Below are positions 7,278-15,676 of a stretch of 64,000 bases of DNA, piece by piece. Origin of the DNA: Microbacterium sp. XT11 (GTDB taxonomy: Bacteria > Actinomycetota > Actinomycetes > Actinomycetales > Microbacteriaceae); the NCBI RefSeq assembly GCF_001513675.1, contig NZ_CP013859.1:2047081-2111080 (forward strand), in the 5' to 3' direction. The position numbers were made by a program, and so were the translations under genes. The notes below the pieces were generated by a model, which was not told the DNA's origin, did not search any database, and saw only the letters and a program-made list of their open reading frames with translations. Each line of letters opens with the position of its first letter. Position 1 is the first letter of the stretch.

Positions 7278-8405
7278 TCAGCCCACCCGTACCGGAAGAG
7301 CACGCCCCGCGAGCCCGCGGCCTTGACCGGCGAGCGTTCGTGCGAGATCGCGGATCACCAGCGCGGCGGCATCCGTCTCCGCCTCGACGACGACGGGTCG
7401 TCCGGCGTCTCCGCCGCTGCGCAGCGCCGGGCTGAGCGGGATGGAGGCGAGCAGCGGGACGGGGGAGGTGGAGTCCGCCGAGAGGGCCTCGGCGACCGCC
7501 GCACCCCCGCCCGTGCCGAAGAGGTCGACGACCGTGCCGTCGGGGAGCGTGAAGGGAGCCATGTTCTCGACGACTCCGATCACCTTCTGACCGGTCTGCC
7601 GCGCCACGAGACCGCTGCGGATCGCGACGTCCGACGCGGCGGCCTGCGGTGTGGTCACCACGAGGACCTCCGCGTGAGGGAGGAGCTGGCCGATCGAGAT
7701 GGCGATGTCCCCGGTTCCCGGGGGCATGTCGATGAGCAGGACGTCGAGGTCGCCGAAGAAGACGTCGGTGAGGAACTGCTGCACGGTCCTGTGCAGCATG
7801 GGCCCTCGCCACGCCACGACGGCTTCGCCCTCGCGGAGGAACATCCCGATCGAGATGGTCTTCACTCCGTAGGCGACGGGCGGGAGCATGAGGTCGTCGA
7901 TGCGCGTCGGCTGCGTACCGGCGGGGATGCCGAGCAGTCCGGGGATCGAGAAGCCGTGCACATCCGCATCGACCAGCCCCACCGCCAGGCCCTGCTGCGC
8001 GAGTGCCACGGCGAGATTCGCCGTCACGGTCGATTTGCCGACACCGCCCTTGCCGCTCGACACCAGGATCACCCTGGTGAGCGACTCGGGCCCGAAGGGC
8101 ATCTGCCGTGCCGGCCTGCCGTCGCGGAGCTTCTCGGTGAGGGCCTTGCGCTCGGCAGGCGTCATGACCCCGATGGAGAGATCCACCTCGGTGACGCCTG
8201 GCACGGATGCCGCGGCCCGGCGGATATCGTTCTCGATGCGGTCGGCGGCCGGGCACCCGACGATGGTCAGGACGATCGAGACCTGCGCGCGCCCGCCGTC
8301 GACGGAGATGTCGCGCACCATGTCGAGCTCGCCGATCGGGCGCCGCAGCTCGGGGTCGGCGACGGCGGAGACCGCAGCCCGCACCGCCGCGGCGTCGGCG
8401 TTCAC
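7278..8405 (-). CDS. mrp: Mrp/NBP35-type P-loop ATPase, iron-sulfur cluster carrier family
   Basis: 375 residues with an N-terminal MIP18/DUF59-like domain (about 1-95) and a ParA/MinD-type ATPase domain. The deviant Walker A SSGKGGVGKST lies near residue 118, and LIDMPPGTGD serves as the switch/Walker B region. The GTG start at 8405 overlaps the DUF1003 stop by 4 nt (GTGA). The family normally binds a bridging Fe-S cluster with a CxxC after VENM; here the segment reads VVENMAPFTLPDGTVVDLFG and has no cysteines, as I recall for other actinobacterial Mrp proteins. Cluster-carrier activity is therefore uncertain. Confidence 0.9.
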   Translation of the reverse strand: MNADAAAVRAAVSAVADPELRRPIGELDMVRDISVDGGRAQVSIVLTIVGCPAADRIENDIRRAAASVPGVTEVDLSIGVMTPAERKALTEKLRDGRPARQMPFGPESLTRVILVSSGKGGVGKSTVTANLAVALAQQGLAVGLVDADVHGFSIPGLLGIPAGTQPTRIDDLMLPPVAYGVKTISIGMFLREGEAVVAWRGPMLHRTVQQFLTDVFFGDLDVLLIDMPPGTGDIAISIGQLLPHAEVLVVTTPQAAASDVAIRSGLVARQTGQKVIGVVENMAPFTLPDGTVVDLFGTGGGAAVAEALSADSTSPVPLLASIPLSPALRSGGDAGRPVVVEAETDAAALVIRDLARTLAGQGRGLAGRALPVRVG

Positions 8406-8923
8406 GACGTTCCCGCCGTCGGCTTGTCCTCGTGCCCGTCGAGCTCGGCCAGCAGGGCCTTGAGCTCCTGGCGGAGCACGTCCCGCGTGACGACCTGGGC
8501 GTTGCGCTCCTCGAGCGACATCCGCAGGGCGACGATCTCGCGGGCGAGGTACTCGGTGTCTGCCAGGTTTCGTTCGGCGCGCTGCCTGTCCTGCTCGATC
8601 TGCACGCGGTCGCGGTCGTCCTGGCGGTTCTGCGCGAGGAGGATCAGCGGAGCGGCGTACGAGGCTTGGAGCGACAGCATGAGAGTGAGCGCCGTGAACC
8701 CGAGCGCCGCGTCGTCGAAGCGCAGGTGTCGCGGCATCAGCGTGTTCCACCCGATCCAGAGGATGCAGAAGAGGCTGAGGATGACGAGGAACGCCGGAGT
8801 CCCCATGGCACGGGCGACCCACTCGGTGAAGCGCCCGAACCGGTCGCGCGACGTGGACTTCTGCCGCGTGGTGCCACGGCCGAGCGGGGCGTCGAGCCGG
8901 GCGGCGCGCGAGGAGCGGGGCAT
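8402..8923 (-). CDS. DUF1003 domain membrane protein
   Basis: 173 residues. After a basic N-terminal 30 residues come two membrane helices (FLVILSLFCILWIGWN and FTALTLMLSLQASYAAPLIL) separated by a short loop, the DUF1003 signature, ending in SLQASYAAPLILLAQNRQ. A long charged coiled-coil-like helix follows. The ATG overlaps the upstream mgtE-like stop by one base (TGATG) and its own stop overlaps mrp. Its constant pairing with the MgtE-N/CBS protein suggests a joint role in divalent metal handling, which is inference. Confidence 0.9.
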   Translation of the reverse strand: MPRSSRAARLDAPLGRGTTRQKSTSRDRFGRFTEWVARAMGTPAFLVILSLFCILWIGWNTLMPRHLRFDDAALGFTALTLMLSLQASYAAPLILLAQNRQDDRDRVQIEQDRQRAERNLADTEYLAREIVALRMSLEERNAQVVTRDVLRQELKALLAELDGHEDKPTAGTS

Positions 8924-10185
8924 CAGCGCACCTCCTTCGCGGAGGACTCGTCGACGTCATGCGAACGCCAGTCGTCGGGGAGCAGGTAGTCGAGGACGTC
9001 GTCGACGCTGATCGCGCCGACGAGGCGGTGCGCCGCGTCGACGACGGGCAAGGACACGAGGTCGTAACTGGCCAGCATGCGCGCCACCTCGGCGGCGGAT
9101 GCGGTCACCGGAACGGGCTCGAGGCTGTCGTCGACGATGGCTCCCAGCCGCTCGTGCGGCGGGTAGCGCAGCATCCGCTGGAAGTGCACGACGCCCAGGA
9201 GCCGGCCGGTGGGCGTCTCGAACGGGGGAAGGGTGACGAACACGGCGGCCGCCAGGGCGGGATGGAGCTCGTGCCGACGGATCAGGGCGAGGGCTTCCGC
9301 CACCGTGGCATCCGCGGAGAGGATGATCGGCTCCGGGGTCATGAGGCCGCCGGCGGTGTCGGGACCGTAGCGGAGGAGCATCCTGACGTCTTCGGCCTCC
9401 TCCGGCTCCATGAGCTCCAGAAGATGCTCGAGCCGCTTCGGCGGCAGCTGGGCGAGGAGGTCGGCCGCGTCGTCCGGCTCCATCTGGTCGAGCACGTCGG
9501 CGGCCCGCTCATCGCCGAGCCTGTCGAGGATGTGCACCTGCTCGTCTTCGGGCATCTCCTCGAGAGCATCGGCGAGGCGGTCGTCGGGGAGCTCTTCCGC
9601 GACCTCGAGGAGTCGCTGCTGCGGCAGGTCGAGCAGCGTGTTGGCGAGGTCCGCCGCGTGCAGCTCGGAGTACGAGGCCACGAGCTGCTCGGCCGACTGC
9701 GACTCCCCGGGCGACCGCTGCTCGGTGACCTCGTTCCACGCGGCGAAGGTGGTGGGCCCCTTCGCGAACGGCGAAGCGCTCGTCTTGGGACGGCGCAGGA
9801 AGAGTTGGCTGATCGCCCATTCACCCAGGCGGTTCGGCTCGATGGCGACATCCTCGATGACGGCGGTGCCGCTGCCGTCGACGAGGCTCACACGGCGGCC
9901 GAGCAGCTCGGCGAGGATCCTGACCTCGCCGGCGCGGGGTGAGAAGCGGCGCACGTTGATGAGTCCGGTGCTGATGACCTGGCCGGCGCGGATCGACGTG
10001 ACGCGCCCGATCGAGAGGAACACCTGGCGGCGCCCCGGAATCTCGACCACCAGGCCGATCACGCGCGGGGCTGCGGTACTTCGGTACACGATGACGACGT
10101 CGCGGACTTTGCCGAGCCGGTCGCCTACGGGGTCGAAGACGGCGCACCCTGCGAGGCGCGCGGCGAATACCCGTTGTGTGCTCAC
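8923..10185 (-). CDS. MgtE N-terminal and CBS domain protein (Rv1232c-like)
   Basis: 420 residues. An N-terminal PRC-barrel-like part (VFAARLAGCAVFDPVGDRLG...) is followed by the repetitive MgtE intracellular domain (ADLANTLLDLPQQ..., DDAADLLAQLPP...) and two CBS motifs near the C-terminus. No membrane domain is present, so it is not itself a complete Mg2+ channel; it may sense Mg2+ and regulate a partner. The start is GTG, 6 nt after a TACGCT box. It is the first gene of a four-gene operon with the DUF1003, mrp and YcxB-like genes. Confidence 0.88.
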   Translation of the reverse strand: MSTQRVFAARLAGCAVFDPVGDRLGKVRDVVIVYRSTAAPRVIGLVVEIPGRRQVFLSIGRVTSIRAGQVISTGLINVRRFSPRAGEVRILAELLGRRVSLVDGSGTAVIEDVAIEPNRLGEWAISQLFLRRPKTSASPFAKGPTTFAAWNEVTEQRSPGESQSAEQLVASYSELHAADLANTLLDLPQQRLLEVAEELPDDRLADALEEMPEDEQVHILDRLGDERAADVLDQMEPDDAADLLAQLPPKRLEHLLELMEPEEAEDVRMLLRYGPDTAGGLMTPEPIILSADATVAEALALIRRHELHPALAAAVFVTLPPFETPTGRLLGVVHFQRMLRYPPHERLGAIVDDSLEPVPVTASAAEVARMLASYDLVSLPVVDAAHRLVGAISVDDVLDYLLPDDWRSHDVDESSAKEVR

Positions 10186-10191
10186 CCTTCC

Positions 10192-10197
10192 AGCGTA
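10192..10197 (-). promoter_or_regulatory. -10 box of the mgtE-like operon
   Basis: TACGCT on the minus strand, then GGAAGG and the GTG start. The purine run touches the start codon, so it cannot work as a normal ribosome-binding site. Confidence 0.6.
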
Positions 10198-10246
10198 GTC
10201 TGCGCCCTTGCACCGCAGCCCTGGGCCCGTGCCGACGCGGGCATGA

Positions 10247-10252
10247 AACAAT
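10247..10252 (+). promoter_or_regulatory. possible -10 box of the stress-protein gene
   Basis: AACAAT, 7 nt before the ATG at 10260; a weak version of the leaderless pattern. Confidence 0.35.
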
Positions 10253-10259
10253 GGGCCGC

Positions 10260-11066
10260 ATGAGCATGCTGAATCGTCCGACCGGGTCCGACGGCACCGG
10301 CGAGATCGTCGCGTCGATGCGCGACTACGAGAGCGCGCAGAAGACGGTGTCGAAACTCATCGCGGCAGAGGTGCCCGCGCGCGACATCGCCATCATCGGG
10401 CAGAGCGTGCGCACCGTCGAGCGCATCACCGGACGGCTTGGCTACGCCGCGGCCGCGCGCTCAGGAGCGATCAACGGCGTGCTGATCGGCCTGTTCCTCT
10501 CGGCGATCCTCGTGCTCGGCAACCCCGACGTGCCGATGCAGCTCTTCGTCGGCTTCGTGCTCATCGGTGTCGCGCTCGGCATGCTGCTCAGCCTCGTCAC
10601 CTACGCGATCGTGCGGCGCCGACGCGACTTCGCGAGCGTCACGCAGTTCGCCGCCGACCACTACGAGGTGACGGTGCAGCCGGCCTCCCTCGCGAAGGCC
10701 CGCCAGGTGCTCGGGACGGTACGGCCCACCACCGTCGTGCGCCCGCCCGTCGACCTCGATGAGCCGCCGCGCTACGGGGAGCGGATCGCACCTCCCGCCC
10801 CCGCGACGCCCCCGCCGCCCGCTGCGGCGCCGACGCCCCCGGCCGAGCCGACGCCGCCCGTCGAGCCCGCCCCTCCGGTCGAGCAGACGCCACCCGGCGT
10901 TCCACCCCGGCCCGCAGCGCCAGAGCCGCCGGCCGGTCCCGAGCAGTCTCCCGTTCCGGAGCGCCCGTCCGACCCTGAGCCGCCGGCCGGTCCCGGTGCC
11001 GACGGCTCAGGCCGCACGGACGACGGTCAGGCGCCCGGCGCCGGCCGCGGGACGACGGGTGCATGA
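10260..11066 (+). CDS. general stress protein 17M-like membrane protein with Pro-rich tail
   Basis: 268 residues. The N-terminal ~60 residues (GEIVASMRDYESAQKTVSKL..., IIGQSVRTVERITGRLGYA) match the GSP17M-like domain. Two membrane helices follow (GAINGVLIGLFLSAILVLG and LFVGFVLIGVALGMLLSLV). The last ~100 residues are a Pro/Ala/Glu repeat (PPAEPTPPVEPAPPVE) that is probably disordered. The neighbouring hydrolase begins just after its stop, suggesting an operon. It is divergent from the mgtE-like operon. Role in stress is by family name only. Confidence 0.75.
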   Translation: MSMLNRPTGSDGTGEIVASMRDYESAQKTVSKLIAAEVPARDIAIIGQSVRTVERITGRLGYAAAARSGAINGVLIGLFLSAILVLGNPDVPMQLFVGFVLIGVALGMLLSLVTYAIVRRRRDFASVTQFAADHYEVTVQPASLAKARQVLGTVRPTTVVRPPVDLDEPPRYGERIAPPAPATPPPPAAAPTPPAEPTPPVEPAPPVEQTPPGVPPRPAAPEPPAGPEQSPVPERPSDPEPPAGPGADGSGRTDDGQAPGAGRGTTGA

Positions 11067-11085
11067 CGAGACGGCTTCGGTGAGC

Positions 11086-11733
11086 ATGACGATCCCGGTC
11101 TCCCTGCCCGCCGGGATCGTCGAGGTGTCGGCCGACTGGCATCAGGGCGAACGCGGGGCGACGGTGCTGATCGCCCACGGAGCGGGGGCGGGCAAGGACC
11201 ATCCGTTCCTCACCGGCTTCGCAGAAGCCCTCGCCGCCGACGGCTTCTCCACGTTGCGCTTCAACTTCCCCTACGTCGAGCAGGGGCGCCGCATGCCCGG
11301 CCCTGCCGCGCACGCGATCGCGACGTGGCGTTCCGCGGTCGACACGGCGCGCGAGCGTGACCCCGGGGCCACGGTGTGGGCAGCGGGCAAATCGTACGGC
11401 GGCAGGATGGCGTCGATGGCGGTCGCCGACGGTCTCGACGTCGACGGCCTCGTCTACCTGGGCTACCCGCTGCACGCCCCGGGTGCGCCGGAGAAGCCTC
11501 GTGCCGACCATCTGCCCGCCATCGCCGTTCCGCAGCTGTTCATCGAGGGGACGAATGACCCGTTCATCCAACCGCTCGCGCAGTTCGAGGCGGTGGTGGA
11601 GACCTGTCGCGACGCCACGGTGGTATGGATCGACGGCGGCGGGCACAGCTTCGAGGTGAAGGGGCACAAGCGTCCGGCATCCGAGATCGGGTCATCCTTG
11701 GTCACATTCGTGTCGTCATTCGTCGAGCGCTGA
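11086..11733 (+). CDS. alpha/beta-hydrolase family protein
   Basis: 215 residues of a small single-domain alpha/beta hydrolase. The AHGAGAGKDHPF oxyanion region is near residue 30, the nucleophile elbow is AAGKSYGGRMAS (Ser in GKSYGG), LFIEGTNDPF carries the likely acid residue, and WIDGGGHSFE the catalytic His. This fits the YcjX/KANL3-like subgroup. The ATG at 11086 was preferred; a GTG two codons upstream is an alternative. It probably shares a transcript with the preceding stress-protein gene. Substrate unknown. Confidence 0.82.
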   Translation: MTIPVSLPAGIVEVSADWHQGERGATVLIAHGAGAGKDHPFLTGFAEALAADGFSTLRFNFPYVEQGRRMPGPAAHAIATWRSAVDTARERDPGATVWAAGKSYGGRMASMAVADGLDVDGLVYLGYPLHAPGAPEKPRADHLPAIAVPQLFIEGTNDPFIQPLAQFEAVVETCRDATVVWIDGGGHSFEVKGHKRPASEIGSSLVTFVSSFVER

Positions 11734-11747
11734 GACCATGGGGGTGT

Positions 11748-12938
11748 ATGAGCACCCCACACGACTTCGACGGCATCACGATCGACCGGCTGCGCGAGAT
11801 CGGCAGCTACAAGTGGTCCACCGTGCCAGAGGCGATCGGCGCGTTCGTCGCGGAGATGGACTTCGGCGTCGCACCGGTGATCGGCGAGGCCCTGGTCTCC
11901 GCCGTGCACGACGGGCTGACCGGGTATCTGCCCCCGCACATCGCGCAGCGGATGGCGGAGGCCTGCGCGCACTGGCACCGCGAACGCTACGGCTGGGATG
12001 TGGCGCCCGAGCGCATCAAGCACGTCGGCGATGTGCTCACCGGTCTGCGGGTGACGATCGATCACTACACGGCTCCGGGGTCGGCGATCGTGCTGCCGAC
12101 CCCGTCGTACATGCCGTTCCTGAAGATCCCGCCGCTTCACGGGCGCGAGATCATCGAGGTCCCCATGCTGCTCGACGACGGGCGCTACACGCTCGACCTC
12201 GACGGGATCGACCGGGCCTTCGCCGCGGGGGGAGGGCTGCTGATCCTCTGCAACCCGTTCAACCCTGTGGGGCGGGTGTTCGAACGCGACGAGCTCGAGG
12301 CGGTCGCCGCGGTGGTCGCCCGCCACGGCGGACGGGTCTTCTCCGACGAGATCCACGCTCCGCTCGTGTACGCGCCGCATCGTCACGTGCCGTATGCCAG
12401 CATCGGCGAGGTGGCGGCCGGTCACACGATCACGGCGACCAGCGCGTCGAAGTCCTGGAACCTTCCGGGCCTCAAGACGGCCCAGGTGATCCTCAGCAAC
12501 GACGCCGACGTCGAGACCTGGGCGACGCCCGCCGTGACGCGCGCCGAGCAGAGTGCGAGCACGCTCGGGGTCATCGCCAACACCGCAGCGTACGAGCGGG
12601 GCGGCGCGTGGCTCGACGACACGCTCGGCTACCTCGACGGCAACCGGCGGCTTCTCGCCGACCTGCTGCGCGAGCACATCCCCGCGATGCGGTACACACC
12701 GCCCGAGGGGACGTACATCGCCTGGCTCGATGCTCGGGAGCTGGGCATCGAGGGGTCACCTGCGGACTTCTTCCGCGAGCACGCCGACGTCGCGCTCACC
12801 GACGGCGCGGCGTGCGGCGAAGCGGGCGAGGGGTTCCTCCGGTTCATCCTCGCGACGCCCCGTCCTGTGATCGAGCAGGCGGTGCGGCAGATGGCGGAGG
12901 CGCTGGCACGGCTCGACGAGCGGGGCCGGGCGGCCTGA
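11748..12938 (+). CDS. PLP-dependent cystathionine beta-lyase (MalY/PatB family)
   Basis: 396-residue fold-type I PLP enzyme. FVAEMDFGVAPVI near the N-terminus and WDVAPERIKHVGDVLTGL match the MalY/PatB C-S lyase group. The PLP lysine is in TATSASKSWNLPGLK, ILCNPFNPVGRVF carries the PLP-ring Asn, and FSDEIHAPLVY the pyridinium Asp. It is expected to cleave cystathionine or cysteine conjugates. The start is an ATG after a G-rich stretch, 14 nt behind the hydrolase stop. Confidence 0.88.
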   Translation: MSTPHDFDGITIDRLREIGSYKWSTVPEAIGAFVAEMDFGVAPVIGEALVSAVHDGLTGYLPPHIAQRMAEACAHWHRERYGWDVAPERIKHVGDVLTGLRVTIDHYTAPGSAIVLPTPSYMPFLKIPPLHGREIIEVPMLLDDGRYTLDLDGIDRAFAAGGGLLILCNPFNPVGRVFERDELEAVAAVVARHGGRVFSDEIHAPLVYAPHRHVPYASIGEVAAGHTITATSASKSWNLPGLKTAQVILSNDADVETWATPAVTRAEQSASTLGVIANTAAYERGGAWLDDTLGYLDGNRRLLADLLREHIPAMRYTPPEGTYIAWLDARELGIEGSPADFFREHADVALTDGAACGEAGEGFLRFILATPRPVIEQAVRQMAEALARLDERGRAA

Positions 12939-12943
12939 CCTCC

Positions 12944-12980
12944 GCGAGCGCACGGCCGCGCGGAGGGACCGTGCGCTCGC
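12944..12980. terminator. hairpin terminator between convergent genes
   Basis: GCGAGCGCACGG at 12944-12955 pairs perfectly with CCGTGCGCTCGC at 12969-12980 (12 bp, 13-nt loop), and the stem can extend by CTCCG/CGGAG with a bulge. It lies between the lyase and aminopeptidase ends and can serve both strands. Confidence 0.8.
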
Positions 12981-12998
12981 CGGAGCAGCCCTGTGGTC

Positions 12999-14423
12999 TC
13001 AGCCCCGCTGCACCCGTGCGATCCAGGCCTCGACCTCGTCGGCGGTTCGGGGGATGCCCGCCGAGAGGTTGACCGGACCGTCCTCGGTCATGAGGATGTC
13101 GTCCTCGATGCGCACGCCGATGCCGCGCAGCTCGGCCGGCACGGTGAGGTCGTCGATCTGGAAGTACAGCCCCGGCTCGATGGTGAAGACCATGCCCGGC
13201 TGCAGGATGCCGTCGTAGTACATCTCGCGACGCGCCTGGGCGCAGTCGTGCACGTCGATGCCCAGGTGGTGCGAGGTGCCGTGGACCATGTAGCGGCGGT
13301 GCTGGCCGCCGGCATCCGCATCGAGAGCCTCTTCGGCGCTCACCGGCAGCAGGCCCCACTCGGCGACGCGGCGGGCGATGACCTCCATGGCGGCGCCGTG
13401 CACGTCACGGAACGGGACGCCGACCTGCGCCGCGGCGAACGCGGCGTCCGCCGCCTCGCGCACCGTCTCGTACACGCGCCGCTGCACCTCGGTGAAGGTG
13501 CCTGATACCGGCAGGGTGCGCGTGATGTCGGCGGTGTACAGGCTGTCGGCCTCCACGCCTGCGTCGACGAGGATGAGGTCGCCGGGCACGACGGTCCCGT
13601 CGTTGCGGGTCCAGTGCAGGTAGCACGCGTGCGGTCCGGACGCCGCGATCGTGTCGTACCCTTCACCGTTGCCGTCCTCACGCGCGCGCCGGTGGAACAC
13701 GCCCTCCACGACGCGCTCGCCCCGGGAGTGCTCGATGGCTTCGGGGAGTGCGCGGATGATGTCGTCGAAGCCGCGTGCCGTGATCTCGACGGCTCGGCGC
13801 AGCTCGGCGATCTCGTACTCGTCCTTGACGAGTCGCAGCTCCGACACGAAGCGGTCGAGCTCGGCGGACTCGCCGAGGGTCAGGTCGTCGGAGCCGGCCT
13901 CGAACGCTGCCAGGTGATCGGTGCGGATGCCGAGGTCGGCTGCGACGCCGGCGAGGGCGGGCCGGGGGCCGATCCAGAACTCGCCGATCGTCGCGTCGGC
14001 GTAGAACTCGGTCGTGGTGCGGTCGGCGCGCTCGCGGAAGTACAGCGTCACGTCGTGACCGTCGTCGGTGGGGTCGAACACGAGCACGGAGTCCGGCTCG
14101 GAGTCGGACGCCCAACCGGTCAGGTGCGCGAACGCCGAGTGCGCGCGGAACACGTAGTCGGTGTCGTTGCTGCGCTGCTTCAGCGAACCCGCGGGGAACA
14201 CCAGCCGCTTCCCGGGGAACGCGGCGGAGACCGCGGCGCGGCGTGCTGCGGCATAGGGCGCCTGCGCGCGCGGGGCGGGGAGGGATTCGGGGCGCTCGGC
14301 CCAGCCCGTCGAGATGGTCTCGAGGAATCCGCGGGGGAAGGGCTGCTTGCGGTTGGTGCTGCTGTTCTCGACGGCGGGCTCAGCGGCGGTCTCGGCGATC
14401 GTGTCGCGTTCTCCGGTGTTCAT
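12999..14423 (-). CDS. pepP: Xaa-Pro aminopeptidase (aminopeptidase P, M24B)
   Basis: 474 residues. The N-terminal creatinase-like domain (about 55-195) is followed by the pita-bread metallopeptidase domain. Metal ligands can be placed: D287 (ILVDAGVE), D299 (TADITRT), a His in HGTSHHLGID (385/386), E416 (FTIEPG) and E440 (VRIEDD). It removes N-terminal residues preceding proline in the cytosol. The ATG lies 6 nt after CAGACT, a weak leaderless-type promoter. The N-terminal ~25 residues are low complexity and may be unstructured. Confidence 0.93.
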   Translation of the reverse strand: MNTGERDTIAETAAEPAVENSSTNRKQPFPRGFLETISTGWAERPESLPAPRAQAPYAAARRAAVSAAFPGKRLVFPAGSLKQRSNDTDYVFRAHSAFAHLTGWASDSEPDSVLVFDPTDDGHDVTLYFRERADRTTTEFYADATIGEFWIGPRPALAGVAADLGIRTDHLAAFEAGSDDLTLGESAELDRFVSELRLVKDEYEIAELRRAVEITARGFDDIIRALPEAIEHSRGERVVEGVFHRRAREDGNGEGYDTIAASGPHACYLHWTRNDGTVVPGDLILVDAGVEADSLYTADITRTLPVSGTFTEVQRRVYETVREAADAAFAAAQVGVPFRDVHGAAMEVIARRVAEWGLLPVSAEEALDADAGGQHRRYMVHGTSHHLGIDVHDCAQARREMYYDGILQPGMVFTIEPGLYFQIDDLTVPAELRGIGVRIEDDILMTEDGPVNLSAGIPRTADEVEAWIARVQRG

Positions 14424-14429
14424 GCTTCA

Positions 14430-14435
14430 AGTCTG
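14430..14435 (-). promoter_or_regulatory. -10 box of pepP
   Basis: CAGACT on the minus strand, 6 nt before the ATG; a relative of the TANNCT boxes seen elsewhere. Confidence 0.4.
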
Positions 14436-14476
14436 TCACTGCCCGGGCTGATCCGCCTCGCCGTTCGCGACCCCGA

Positions 14477-14552
14477 GCCCGCGCGGGCGTTCCCGGCGGC
14501 GATTCGTCTCGCGCGGCACCGCCGCACGGGTTCGCGCCAGACGATTCGTCTG
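14477..14552. terminator. palindrome cluster downstream of the EEP gene
   Basis: GCCCGCGCGGGC at 14477-14488 is a perfect 12-bp palindrome. CAGACGA-T-TCGTCTG at 14538-14552 is a perfect palindrome 5 nt past the EEP stop. GATTCGTCT also recurs at 14501 and 14543, 42 bp apart. The second palindrome is the likely terminator of the EEP gene; the spaced repeats upstream of pepP could be operator half-sites. Confidence 0.45.
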
Positions 14553-14557
14553 CGCGC

Positions 14558-15589
14558 TCACCCGGCAGCGGTCGCCGGCTCCAGCTGCACCACGACTCCG
14601 CGGTGGTCGCTGCCGGCGGCGTCGTCGAGGACGAGCGACCCCGTCGCCACCCAGTTCGATGAGGCCATGACGTGGTCGATGGGAGCGCTGAGGAGCGCGG
14701 GGAGCGAGCTCGGCCAGGTGCCGCTGTAGCCGTTGCCGGTGCGAGAGGCGGCGTCGCGGCAGTAACCCATGTCGCCGCCGTCGACGCCGTACGGCGCCAT
14801 GTGGTCGATGGTGGCGTTGAAATCTCCGGCGAGGATGACGTCGCCCTGGGGGCACTGGTCGGCGATCCAAGCGAGGTCGCTGCGCCACTGTCCCATCTCC
14901 TCCACGCGCGGCGCGACGGCGTGCACCGCGACGATCGTCGGACCGGAGCCGTCGATGGGCATGAGCACCACGCTCGGCACGGACCCGGTGTTGCTCGACC
15001 CGTCCTCCGACGACTCGATGACGGAGTACTCGCCGAGGTCCGGGGAGACCAGGACGGTGGTCTGCCAGGATTTCGGTCCGTCGACCACATCGGGCTTGTA
15101 CTGCACGTTGTGGACCCACATCGGGTGACCCTGCTCGCGCAGCATGATCGCGATCTGCTCGCCCACCGCCTCGGTGGTCTCGGGCAGGGCGACGATATCG
15201 GCACCCTGATCGAGGATCTGGCGTGCGATCACGTCGGCGGGAACCGCCTCACCTGCGGTGTTCCAGCTGAGCACCCGCACGCTCGCGTCTGTGGGCGCGG
15301 GGAGCGTGTCGCCTCCGAATCCGCGTACCGCGCCGATGACGCCGGTGGCCCCGGCCCCGAGCAGCGCGACGATCAGGACGGATGCGGCGAAGCCGCGAAG
15401 CGGCCGGATGAGGAGCAGCACGAGCGCGAGCACCGCGAGAGCGAGGAACGCGCAGAGCACGACACCCCGCGCGGCGACGACCTGCGCGAAGGGGAAGGTG
15501 TGCTCGAGGTGGAAGAACTGCGGCCACACCACGACGGCGGCGCCGATCGCGAACAGCACCGTGACGAGGATCCCCAGAAGTCGAAGCAT
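14558..15589 (-). CDS. membrane-anchored endonuclease/exonuclease/phosphatase (EEP) family protein
   Basis: 343 residues: three N-terminal membrane helices (about 1-95), then an EEP/DNase I-like catalytic domain that would face outside. Active-site elements visible are SWNTAG, ALPETTEA (metal Glu), ILAGDFNATIDHM (Asp/Asn), PIDHVMAS and GSDHRGVV (catalytic Asp-His). Substrates in this family range from phospholipids and inositol phosphates to nucleic acids, so no function is claimed. The ATG at 15589 is 7 nt after TAGGCT; longer readings upstream are not protein-like. Confidence 0.88.
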   Translation of the reverse strand: MLRLLGILVTVLFAIGAAVVVWPQFFHLEHTFPFAQVVAARGVVLCAFLALAVLALVLLLIRPLRGFAASVLIVALLGAGATGVIGAVRGFGGDTLPAPTDASVRVLSWNTAGEAVPADVIARQILDQGADIVALPETTEAVGEQIAIMLREQGHPMWVHNVQYKPDVVDGPKSWQTTVLVSPDLGEYSVIESSEDGSSNTGSVPSVVLMPIDGSGPTIVAVHAVAPRVEEMGQWRSDLAWIADQCPQGDVILAGDFNATIDHMAPYGVDGGDMGYCRDAASRTGNGYSGTWPSSLPALLSAPIDHVMASSNWVATGSLVLDDAAGSDHRGVVVQLEPATAAG

Positions 15590-15596
15590 CCCTTCC

Positions 15597-15602
15597 AGCC
15601 TA
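15597..15602 (-). promoter_or_regulatory. -10 box of the EEP gene
   Basis: TAGGCT on the minus strand, 7 nt before the ATG. Confidence 0.55.
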
Positions 15603-15664
15603 GGAGCGCAGCCTGTGAAGTGCCTGCCGCGCGAGACGGTGGAACCGGCATCGCCGGCGCTCGC

Positions 15665-15670
15665 TACGCT
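15665..15670 (+). promoter_or_regulatory. -10 box of the PHP gene
   Basis: TACGCT, then CGAAGG and the ATG at 15677. Confidence 0.6.
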
Positions 15671-15676
15671 CGAAGG

